Assembly (NCBI GenBank): GCA_028876585.1
Contig: JAGWRL010000303.1
Span: forward strand, 1-5,056
Length of the DNA stretch: 5,056 bases
Direction of reading: 5' to 3'
Source: Pseudomonadota bacterium
GTDB taxonomy: Bacteria; Pseudomonadota; Alphaproteobacteria; Rhizobiales; Beijerinckiaceae
Shown: piece after piece, positions 1 through 5,056 of the stretch
Layout of the letters: each line of letters opens with the position of its first letter
Position numbering within the stretch: the first letter of the stretch is position 1
The notes under the pieces: model-generated
Told to the model about the DNA's origin: nothing
Databases searched by the model: none
Seen by the model: only the letters and a program-made list of their open reading frames with translations
Position numbers and translations under genes: made by a program

Positions 1-519
1 ATGATGCTGCCCGCCTTCCGCGGCATCGCCGCGCTGCGCGGCATCGAGGGGCTCGGCAATCCGCGCGGCTTCGTGATCGTCGACAAACATCAGCAGAACC
101 CGACCCATGCGAACGTGTTCTCGGTCGGCGTCTGCGTCGCGATTCCCCCCGTCGGCCCGACGCCGGTGCCTTGCGGCGTGCCGAAAACCGGCTTCATGAT
201 TGAAAGCATGGTGACCGCGACGGCCAAGAACATCGGCCAGATCCTGCGCGGCGCCAAGCCGACCCATCAGGGCACCTGGAACGCGGTGTGCCTGGCCGAT
301 TTCGGCGACAACGGCATCGCCTTCGTCGCGCAACCGCAGATTCCGCCGCGCAACGTCAACTGGTCCGCCTCGGGCAAGTGGGTGCATGCGGCCAAGATCG
401 GGTTCGAGAAATATTTCATGCACAAGATGCGGCGCGGCGAAACCGAGCCGTTCTACGAGACGATGGCGCTCAACATGCTCGGCATCGACAAGCTGAAGGC
501 GGTCAAACAGGACGCTTGA
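1..519 (+). CDS. sqr: Sulfide:quinone oxidoreductase, C-terminal part (5' end outside window)
   Basis: SQR is a membrane-associated FAD enzyme that oxidises sulfide to zero-valent sulfur (polysulfide or persulfide) and passes electrons to quinone. The visible 172 residues match the C-terminal portion of type I-like SQRs. They include a MMLPAFRG stretch, a flavin/quinone-site segment VGVCVAIPPVGPTPVP followed by GVPKTGFMIESM (residues 43-70, with the conserved KTG lysine at 62), and GTWNAVCLADFGDNG (91-105). From memory of the family, C97 in that last segment aligns with redox-active Cys356 of the Acidithiobacillus ferrooxidans enzyme. C45 and C58 are also present. The end (KWVHAAKIGFEKYFMHKM, 126-143) fits the amphipathic membrane-anchoring C-terminus. 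The family is usually about 420-430 residues, and residues 1-2 fall inside a conserved region, so the ATG at base 1 is very probably an internal Met and the N-terminal Rossmann FAD domain lies upstream. A related FAD-dependent disulfide oxidoreductase is a less likely alternative. Confidence 0.86.
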   Translation: MMLPAFRGIAALRGIEGLGNPRGFVIVDKHQQNPTHANVFSVGVCVAIPPVGPTPVPCGVPKTGFMIESMVTATAKNIGQILRGAKPTHQGTWNAVCLADFGDNGIAFVAQPQIPPRNVNWSASGKWVHAAKIGFEKYFMHKMRRGETEPFYETMALNMLGIDKLKAVKQDA

Positions 520-548
520 CGCGCGCGAACGCTCCCACAGCGTAACTC

Positions 549-576
549 AAAGCCCGGCGCTTGGCCGGGCTTTTTT
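549..576 (+). terminator. Rho-independent terminator of sqr
   Basis: A perfect 10-bp stem (549-558 pairing with 564-573, core GCCCGGC/GCCGGGC) encloses the 5-base loop GCTTG and runs into six T residues at 571-576. It starts 30 bases after the sqr stop codon and lies between two convergent genes. On the minus strand only three T residues follow the stem, so it should terminate the small minus-strand operon much less efficiently, although it could act weakly in both directions. Confidence 0.93.
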
Positions 577-605
577 GGTTCGTCGCGTGGGCGCAAGCGC
601 CGCGC

Positions 606-809
606 TCAGTTGAAGCAGACGCCTTTCTTGACGCCGATCAACTTGAAAACCATCGCCGCGGGGCAGAATCCGGTGAACGACGCCTGCACCATGTTGGCGC
701 CGGCGAAAACGGTAAGCAGCAGCCACCACGGCGAGACGAAATGCGCCAGCGCGACGCTTATGAGAACGACGCAACCGGCGAAGGCGAGAACGGCGCGATC
801 CAATGTCAT
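606..809 (-). CDS. DUF2892 (YgaP C-terminal-like) small inner-membrane protein
   Basis: This 67-residue protein consists almost entirely of two hydrophobic helices (about residues 7-25 and 29-47) separated by a short turn, SPWW. The tail starts with the family-typical TGFCP (C49) followed by a KLIGVKKG segment ending in CFN (C65). It matches DUF2892, which occurs alone or as the membrane tail of YgaP-type rhodaneses and is often found in bigR-type sulfur-detoxification operons. The biochemical role of the stand-alone form is not established. Its cysteines could carry or pass on sulfane sulfur, but that is inference. The ATG at 809-807 was chosen because a strong AAAGGAG lies 6 bases upstream and the length suits the family. 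A longer open frame up to 1148 would only read out of frame through the repressor gene. The start overlaps the repressor stop as ATGA, so the two are probably translationally coupled. C13 lies in the first helix. Confidence 0.85.
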   Translation of the reverse strand: MTLDRAVLAFAGCVVLISVALAHFVSPWWLLLTVFAGANMVQASFTGFCPAAMVFKLIGVKKGVCFN

Positions 810-1138
810 GATTTGCTCCTTTGTTTGACCTTCGCAGTCCCGTTCGGGCCGCAGAAGATTTGGTACAGCGAAGACAGGACATCCTTCGCGGCGGAACTCG
901 AAAGCGAATAATAGATGGTTTGCGATTCCCGCCGCGTCGCGACAATCTCGGCCTCGCGCAGCTTGGCCAGATGTTGCGACACCGCCGACATGGCGAGGCC
1001 GACGGCGTGCTGCAATTCCGTCACCGTGCGCTCGCCGGAGAACAACTCGCACAGGATCATCAGCCGTGGCCGGCTGGCCATCGCCTTCAGCAGGCTCTCC
1101 GCCCGGCCGGCCTGTGTTTGCAGTTTTTCTAATTTCAT
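806..1138 (-). CDS. bigR: ArsR-family repressor, BigR/SqrR-type persulfide sensor
   Basis: This 110-residue winged-helix repressor is of normal ArsR-family length. In order it has an N-terminal helix (about 5-20), ASRPRLMILCELFSGERTV (21-39), a helix-turn-helix with recognition helix around MSAVSQHLAKLREA (50-63), a β-wing EIVATRRESQTIYYSL (64-79), and a C-terminal dimerisation helix DVLSSLYQIFC (86-96). C30 and C96 are 66 residues apart, as in BigR (C42/C108) and SqrR (C41/C107), where sulfane sulfur links the pair and lowers DNA affinity. The C-terminal LYxIFC context also matches BigR as I recall it. The arsenic-type ELCVCDL motif is absent. The ATG at 1138 is the most upstream start possible, because an in-frame TGA lies just two codons before it; the Shine-Dalgarno (GAG) is weak. 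It overlaps the DUF2892 gene downstream and diverges from the efflux genes, so it probably represses both directions and itself. Either name, bigR or sqrR, could apply. Confidence 0.87.
   Translation of the reverse strand: MKLEKLQTQAGRAESLLKAMASRPRLMILCELFSGERTVTELQHAVGLAMSAVSQHLAKLREAEIVATRRESQTIYYSLSSSAAKDVLSSLYQIFCGPNGTAKVKQRSKS
816..822 (-). promoter_or_regulatory. Shine-Dalgarno site of the DUF2892 gene
   Basis: AAAGGAG on the minus strand, 6 bases before the ATG at 809-807. It lies inside the 3' end of the repressor gene. It fixes the start of the small protein and shows that it is translated in its own right and not as a tail of a longer frame. Confidence 0.85.
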
Positions 1139-1140
1139 AC

Positions 1141-1168
1141 TTGCTCAATTAGCATATGCTGATATATG
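1141..1168 (+). promoter_or_regulatory. Candidate promoter for the efflux genes
   Basis: TTGCTC (1141-1146) as -35 and TATATG (1163-1168) as -10 are separated by 16 bases, with the palindrome filling the spacer, so a bound repressor would block polymerase. The predicted transcript would start near 1175, giving a leader of about 20 bases. Both hexamers are only partial matches to the sigma-70 consensus. Confidence 0.45.
1148..1163. promoter_or_regulatory. Candidate repressor operator (imperfect palindrome)
   Basis: ATTAGCATATGCTGAT has a perfect 10-bp palindromic core, AGCATATGCT (1151-1160), and arms that match except for one base pair (T1150/G1161). It is AT-rich in GC-rich surroundings, sits only 9 bases upstream of the repressor start and 30 bases upstream of the membrane fusion gene, and has the size and AT-rich character of ArsR-family operators. 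ATTAG/CTGAT arms resemble the AT-rich inverted repeats described for BigR. That this repressor binds here is inferred from position and symmetry. Confidence 0.68.
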
Positions 1169-1174
1169 GGTCAA
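1148..1174 (-). promoter_or_regulatory. Candidate promoter for the repressor operon
   Basis: On the minus strand TTGACC (1174-1169) is a good -35. The best -10 candidate within reach is GCTAAT (1153-1148) at a short 15-base spacing, overlapping the palindrome. Transcription would then start at about 1141, only a few bases before the ATG, so the mRNA would be almost leaderless. An alternative -10, TATATC (1166-1161), would give a longer leader but has no good -35. The assignment is weak. Confidence 0.35.
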
Positions 1175-1183
1175 GTCCGACAC

Positions 1184-1188
1184 GGGAG
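1184..1188 (+). promoter_or_regulatory. Shine-Dalgarno site of the membrane fusion protein
   Basis: GGGAG lies 5 bases before the ATG at 1194. It decides the start: the open frame extends back to 915 with other possible starts, but those lie antisense to the repressor and would bury the signal peptide. Confidence 0.7.
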
Positions 1189-1193
1189 CCTTC

Positions 1194-2168
1194 ATGCGAC
1201 GCCTCGCCTTACTGCTCGCCTTCACCGCCGCGCCCGCGCTGGCGGCGGAGCCGATCGTCATCCACGCAACCGAGGTCAGCGACCGCAAGGCCGTGATCGC
1301 CACCGTGGAGCCGGTGCATCAACTGGTGGCGCGGGCGCGGATCGGCGGCACGATCGCCGCGCTGTCGATCCAGGAGGGCGACGACGTGACCGCCGGCGCG
1401 GTGGTCGCGCAGGTGACGGACGCCAAGCTCGCGCTTCAGATGCAGGCGCTCGATTCGCGCATCGCCTCGCAGAAGGCGACCCGCGATCAGGCCAAGACCG
1501 ATTTCGACCGCATCGCCGAACTGGCGCGGCGCGGCGTCTCCACCCAGAAACAGCTCGACCAGACCAAGACCGATCTCGACGTGGCCGAGCGCAATCTGGC
1601 GGCGATGAAGGGAGATCGCGACGTGATCGCGCAGCAGGCGTCCGAGGGCGCGGTGCTGGCGCCGGGCGCGGGCCGGGTGCTGACCGTCCCGGTGTCGGTC
1701 GGGCGCGTCGTGCTGCCGGGCGAGACCATCGCGACGCTGGCGGCCGACAAATACATCCTGCGGCTGGAGCTGCCCGAGCGCCATGCGCGCTTTCTGCGCG
1801 CGGGCGACAAGGTGGAGATCGGCGCGCGCGGCCTGTCGAGCGACGACGCCGGCGCGACGCGCGAGGGCCGCGTGCGCATCGTCTATCCCGAGATTCAGGG
1901 CGGCCGGGTGATCGCCGACGTCGAGGTCGGCGGCCTCGGCGACTATTTCGTCGGCGAACGCACGCGCGTCTATGTCGACGCGGGGCAGCGCAAGGCGATC
2001 GAACTTCCCGCCGCCTATGTCTATCGCCGAGCGGCGGTGAACTACGTCAAGCTCGCCGATGGCGATGAGGTGGTGGTGCAGCCCGGCGAGACGCACGTGG
2101 TCGACGGCGTCGCAAAGGTTGAAATCCTGTCCGGACTCGTCGACGGCGACAAGGTCATCGCGCCATGA
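1194..2168 (+). CDS. Periplasmic membrane fusion (adaptor) protein of an RND efflux pump
   Basis: This 324-residue HlyD/AcrA-type adaptor links an inner-membrane RND permease to an outer-membrane channel. It begins with a Sec signal peptide, MRRLALLLAFTAAPALA, with cleavage expected around residues 17-18. There is no lipobox cysteine, and no cysteine anywhere, so unlike AcrA it is not a lipoprotein. Visible domains are the first half of the lipoyl-like barrel-sandwich (about 43-80, ARIGGTIAALSIQEGDDVTAGAVVAQV), an α-helical hairpin (about 80-148, with a turn near RRGVSTQKQLDQ), the second lipoyl half (about 150-183, APGAGRVLTVPVSVGRVVLPGE), a β-barrel (about 185-262), and a membrane-proximal part ending in LSGLVDGDKVI. 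It is shorter than AcrA (about 397), with a compact hairpin and few extra segments. It is the first gene rightward from the divergent operator region, and its stop overlaps the permease start as ATGA, which indicates co-translation of pump components. Confidence 0.88.
   Translation: MRRLALLLAFTAAPALAAEPIVIHATEVSDRKAVIATVEPVHQLVARARIGGTIAALSIQEGDDVTAGAVVAQVTDAKLALQMQALDSRIASQKATRDQAKTDFDRIAELARRGVSTQKQLDQTKTDLDVAERNLAAMKGDRDVIAQQASEGAVLAPGAGRVLTVPVSVGRVVLPGETIATLAADKYILRLELPERHARFLRAGDKVEIGARGLSSDDAGATREGRVRIVYPEIQGGRVIADVEVGGLGDYFVGERTRVYVDAGQRKAIELPAAYVYRRAAVNYVKLADGDEVVVQPGETHVVDGVAKVEILSGLVDGDKVIAP
2151..2155 (+). promoter_or_regulatory. Weak Shine-Dalgarno site of the RND permease
   Basis: AAGGT lies 9 bases before the ATG at 2165, inside the end of the adaptor gene. 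It is only moderate, so the permease probably relies on translational coupling through the ATGA overlap. Confidence 0.5.
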
Positions 2169-5056
2169 AATTGGGTCTTTCAGGCAACCTCACCCGCGCG
2201 TTCATCCGCTCGCCGCTGACGCCGCTGTTGCTGATCGCGGCGTTAGTCGCCGGGGCCATCGCCGCCGTCTCGCTGCCGCGCGAGGAAGAGCCGCAGATCA
2301 GCGTGCCGCTGGTCGACGTCATGGTCGCCGCCAACGGCTACAAGGCGAGCGAAGCGGTCGAACTCATCACCCGGCCGCTCGAAGACATCGTCAAGGGCAT
2401 CAACGGCGTCGAGCACGTCTATTCGCAGACGCAGGACGATTCTGTCGTCGTGACCGCGCGCTTTCTCGTCGGCACCGACGAGGACACCGCGGTGTTGCGG
2501 ATTCACGAGAAAATCCGCGCCGCGCTCGATCATATCCCCAAAGGCATACCCGAGCCGATGATCGTCGGCCGCGGCATCAACGATGTGCCGATCCTCGTGC
2601 TGACGCTATCGGCCAAGGCCGACAAGGCGGGGGAGTGGAGCGACAACGGCCTGCATCAGGTCGCCGAGGAATTGCAGCACGAGCTGACCAAGGTCGGCGG
2701 CGTCGGCGAAACCTTCATCGTTGGCGGCTCGGCGTCCGAGATCCGCGTCGAACCGGACCCGGAGAAGCTCGCGCTCTACGGCGTGACGCTGGAGCAGTTG
2801 ATCGGCAAGACGAAGAACGCCAACCGCGCCTTCCTGGCCGGCGCGTTCCGCGAGGACGGCAAGTCCGTGCCCGTCGTCGTCGGCCAGACCTTGCAGGGCG
2901 TGCCCGACATCGGGCTGTTGCTGATCACGACGCGCGACGGGCGGCCGGTCTATATCAAGGATGTCGCCAAGGTCGTCGTCGGTTCGGCCGAGGTCGATCA
3001 TCGCGCTTGGACGATGACGCGCGACCAGGCCGGCAAGCTCGATCGGCGCCCGGCCGTGAGCCTCGCCATCGCCAAGCGCAAGGGCGAAAACGCCGTCAAT
3101 GTCGCGGCCAGGGCGCTGGAGCGGTTGAAGCTGGTCGAAGGCCGGATCGTGCCGGCGAGCCTCGATGTGGAGGTGACGCGCGACTATGGCGAAACCGCCA
3201 ACGAGAAGGCCAACGAGCTGTTGTTCCATCTCGCGCTCGCCACCGGCTCGATCGTCGTATTGATCACGCTGGCGATCGGCTGGCGCGAGGGCGTGGTCAC
3301 GCTCATCATCATCCCCACCACCATCCTGCTGACGCTGTTCGCGTCCTGGATGATGGGCTACACGATCAACCGCGTCAGCCTGTTCGCGCTGATCTTCTCG
3401 ATCGGCATTCTCGTCGACGACGCCATCGTCGTGGTTGAGAACATCGTGCGCCATTGGGGGATGCGGGGCAAGCGCGGGCTGGTCGAGACGGCGATCGAGG
3501 GCGTCGCCGAGGTCGGCAACCCCACCATCGTGGCGACGCTCGCCATCGTCGCCGCGCTTCTGCCGATGATGTTCGTCAGCGGGCTGATGGGGCCGTATAT
3601 GAGCCCGATCCCGGCCAACGCCTCGATGGCGATGCTGTTCTCGTTCTTCGTCGCGGTGATCGTGACGCCGTGGCTGTTGCTGAAGATCGCGGGGCGCCAT
3701 TTCGAGCGGCTGAGCGGGCAGGAGGGCGGCCATCATCACGACATCGGCGCGATGGGGCGGCTCTACATCCGCATCGCCACGCCGCTGCTGAAGGGGCGCT
3801 GGCGCTCGTGGGCGTTCCTGCTCACCGTCGGCGTCGCCACGGTCGCGGTCTGCGTGCTGTTCGCCACCAAGGACGTGGTGGTGAAGCTGCTGCCGTTCGA
3901 CAACAAGTCGGAGCTTCAGGTGGTGCTCGATCTGCCGCACGGCGCGACGGTGGAGGACACCGACCGGATGCTGAAAAGCGCTGCCGAGCGCATCGCCGAC
4001 CTGCCCGAACTGGTGTCGATCCAGGCCTATGTCGGCACGGCCTCGCCGTTCAACTTCAACGGCCTGGTGCGCCACTATTATCTGCGCACCGAGCCGCAGA
4101 TGGGTGATTTGTCGATCAACCTCACTTCCAAGAACGCGCGCAAGCGGGCGAGCCACGACATCGCGCTCGACATCCGCAAGCGCCTGGCCAGCATGACGCT
4201 GCCGCCGCACGCCGCGCTGAAAGTGGTCGAGGTGCCCCCGGGGCCGCCGGTGCTCTCGACCTTGCTGGCCGAGATCTACGGGCCGGACGCCAAGACGCGG
4301 CGCGATGTCGCGGCCGGGGTGCGCAAGGCGTTCGAGAGCGTCGATTTCGTGGTTGACGCCGACGACAGTTTTGGCGCGCCGACGCAAAGGCTGCGCTTCG
4401 CGATCGATCAGGAGGCGCTGGAGTTCCATGGCGTCGAGGAGCAGGCGGTCTACGACACGCTGGGCGCGCTGATCGGCGGCACGCAGGTCGGCTATTCCCA
4501 GCGCGGGCCGGGGCTGAAGCCGGTGCTGATCAACGTCGCGCTGCCGCGCGCGCAACTGACGCTGGACGAGAAGCTGCTGTCGACGCCGCTGCCGGCGGGC
4601 GGCACGGCGCGGCAGGGCGCCAATGTCGAACTCGGCGACGTCGTGAAGATCAAACACGAGATGAGCTCCTATCCGATCTTCCGCCACAATGGCCGCTATG
4701 CGGAAATGGTGACGGCGGAGCTGGCCGGCCGGTTCGAGGCGCCGATCTACGGCATGCTGGCGGTCGACGAGGCGCTCGACAAGATCGATTGGGGCGGCGC
4801 GGCCAAGCCGGAGGTAGGCTTGCACGGCCAGCCGGTCGACGAATCGAAGCCGACGCTGTTGTGGGACGGCGAGTGGGAAGTCACCTATGTCACGTTCCGC
4901 GACATGGGCGCGGCGTTCGGCGTGGCGATCCTCGGCATCTACGTCCTGGTGGTCGCCCAGTTCAGGAGCTTCCGCCTGCCGCTGGTGATCCTGACGCCGA
5001 TCCCCCTGACGCTGGTGGGCATCGTCATCGGCCACATCCTGTTCCGCGCGCCGTTC
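2165..5056 (+). CDS. RND-family efflux permease (HAE1/AcrB-like), 3' end outside window
   Basis: This is a proton-driven inner-membrane exporter; 964 residues are visible without a stop or frameshift. TM1 (about 18-36) is followed by PREEEPQISVPLV, typical of a large AcrB-related subfamily in proteobacteria. Then come the first periplasmic porter/docking loop (about 37-352), TM2 (353-373), TM3 (377-399), TM4 with GILVDDAIVVVEN (Asp 418 and 419, equivalent to the AcrB D407/D408 proton relay), TM5 (453-473), TM6 (486-510), a cytoplasmic linker, TM7 (about 548-568), the second porter loop (about 569-914), TM8 (915-933) and TM9 (about 938-962). TM10-12, including the partner of AcrB K940, lie beyond the edge; about 100-130 residues are missing. 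The linker holds a His cluster, GGHHHD (521-526). I saw one cysteine, in TM7. The ATG at 2165 overlaps the adaptor stop (ATGA). Acidic pairs in TM4 also occur in metal exporters, but overall the match is to HAE1. The substrate is unknown; the divergent sulfur-sensing repressor suggests induction by reactive sulfur. Confidence 0.9.
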   Translation, partial: MKLGLSGNLTRAFIRSPLTPLLLIAALVAGAIAAVSLPREEEPQISVPLVDVMVAANGYKASEAVELITRPLEDIVKGINGVEHVYSQTQDDSVVVTARFLVGTDEDTAVLRIHEKIRAALDHIPKGIPEPMIVGRGINDVPILVLTLSAKADKAGEWSDNGLHQVAEELQHELTKVGGVGETFIVGGSASEIRVEPDPEKLALYGVTLEQLIGKTKNANRAFLAGAFREDGKSVPVVVGQTLQGVPDIGLLLITTRDGRPVYIKDVAKVVVGSAEVDHRAWTMTRDQAGKLDRRPAVSLAIAKRKGENAVNVAARALERLKLVEGRIVPASLDVEVTRDYGETANEKANELLFHLALATGSIVVLITLAIGWREGVVTLIIIPTTILLTLFASWMMGYTINRVSLFALIFSIGILVDDAIVVVENIVRHWGMRGKRGLVETAIEGVAEVGNPTIVATLAIVAALLPMMFVSGLMGPYMSPIPANASMAMLFSFFVAVIVTPWLLLKIAGRHFERLSGQEGGHHHDIGAMGRLYIRIATPLLKGRWRSWAFLLTVGVATVAVCVLFATKDVVVKLLPFDNKSELQVVLDLPHGATVEDTDRMLKSAAERIADLPELVSIQAYVGTASPFNFNGLVRHYYLRTEPQMGDLSINLTSKNARKRASHDIALDIRKRLASMTLPPHAALKVVEVPPGPPVLSTLLAEIYGPDAKTRRDVAAGVRKAFESVDFVVDADDSFGAPTQRLRFAIDQEALEFHGVEEQAVYDTLGALIGGTQVGYSQRGPGLKPVLINVALPRAQLTLDEKLLSTPLPAGGTARQGANVELGDVVKIKHEMSSYPIFRHNGRYAEMVTAELAGRFEAPIYGMLAVDEALDKIDWGGAAKPEVGLHGQPVDESKPTLLWDGEWEVTYVTFRDMGAAFGVAILGIYVLVVAQFRSFRLPLVILTPIPLTLVGIVIGHILFRAPF

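Noticed and set aside
806..1138. Arsenic-resistance (ars) regulator
   Set aside because: No CxC metal motif in the protein and no arsenate reductase or arsenite exporter in the window; the cysteine layout fits the sulfur-sensing BigR/SqrR type.
606..1148. 180-residue minus-strand frame ending with the DUF2892 protein, as a possible fusion
   Set aside because: Its first 113 residues are an out-of-frame reading of the repressor gene with no domain similarity. An internal ATG at 809 with AAAGGAG marks the real start.
915..1193. N-terminal extension of the membrane fusion protein back to 915
   Set aside because: It would run antisense through the repressor gene and the promoter region. The start at 1194 has a Shine-Dalgarno site and is immediately followed by a proper signal peptide.
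1454..1640. Possible repeat within the adaptor hairpin (recurring Gln/Lys/Asp-rich helices)
   Set aside because: The similarity is the heptad pattern of the coiled-coil hairpin, not a nucleotide repeat.
1209..2096. 295-residue minus-strand open frame
   Set aside because: Antisense to the membrane fusion protein; composition is Arg/His/Asp-rich as expected for a GC-rich shadow.
2059..3438. 459-residue plus-strand open frame
   Set aside because: It is a +1-type shadow of the adaptor end and permease start, Arg/Ala-rich and without family features. The frame from 2165 encodes the real permease.
2606..5035. 809-residue open frame on the minus strand
   Set aside because: It is an antisense shadow of the RND permease. 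Its translation is low-complexity, rich in Arg, Asp, His and Gln, with no recognisable domain, whereas the plus-strand frame gives a clear RND protein with all expected helices.

Overview
The window looks like chromosomal DNA from a GC-rich proteobacterium, most likely an alphaproteobacterium. The basis is strong G/C preference at third codon positions, long antisense shadow frames, short Shine-Dalgarno sites, and proteins that resemble rhizobial/phototrophic alphaproteobacterial families. This is a judgement from the sequence, not a database result. Five protein genes fill nearly all of it. The first and last run off the window edges. I see no RNA gene, mobile element, CRISPR array or long repeat.

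Layout. Bases 1-519 (+) are the C-terminal part of a type I-like sulfide:quinone oxidoreductase (sqr), closed by a strong intrinsic terminator at 549-576. Converging on it is a two-gene minus-strand operon. It consists of an ArsR-family repressor of the BigR/SqrR persulfide-sensing type (806-1138) and, overlapping it by ATGA, a 67-residue two-helix DUF2892/YgaP-tail membrane protein (606-809). A 55-bp divergent promoter region (1139-1193) carries an imperfect AT-rich palindrome at 1148-1163. Rightward from it run a periplasmic membrane fusion protein (1194-2168) and, again overlapping by ATGA, a large RND permease (2165 to beyond the right edge; 964 residues visible, with the proton-relay Asp pair at 418-419).

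How the genes fit together. The repressor has cysteines 30 and 96. This 66-residue spacing equals that of the redox pair reported for BigR (C42/C108) and SqrR (C41/C107), and it lacks the arsenic/metal CxC motif. The natural reading is that sulfide oxidised by SQR gives sulfane sulfur (persulfide/polysulfide), which cross-links the repressor and releases the divergent promoters. That would induce the small membrane protein and the RND efflux pair. The pump would then belong to a reactive-sulfur response rather than being a generic drug pump. Its substrate cannot be read from the sequence. No outer-membrane channel, persulfide dioxygenase or rhodanese is visible; if present they lie outside the window.
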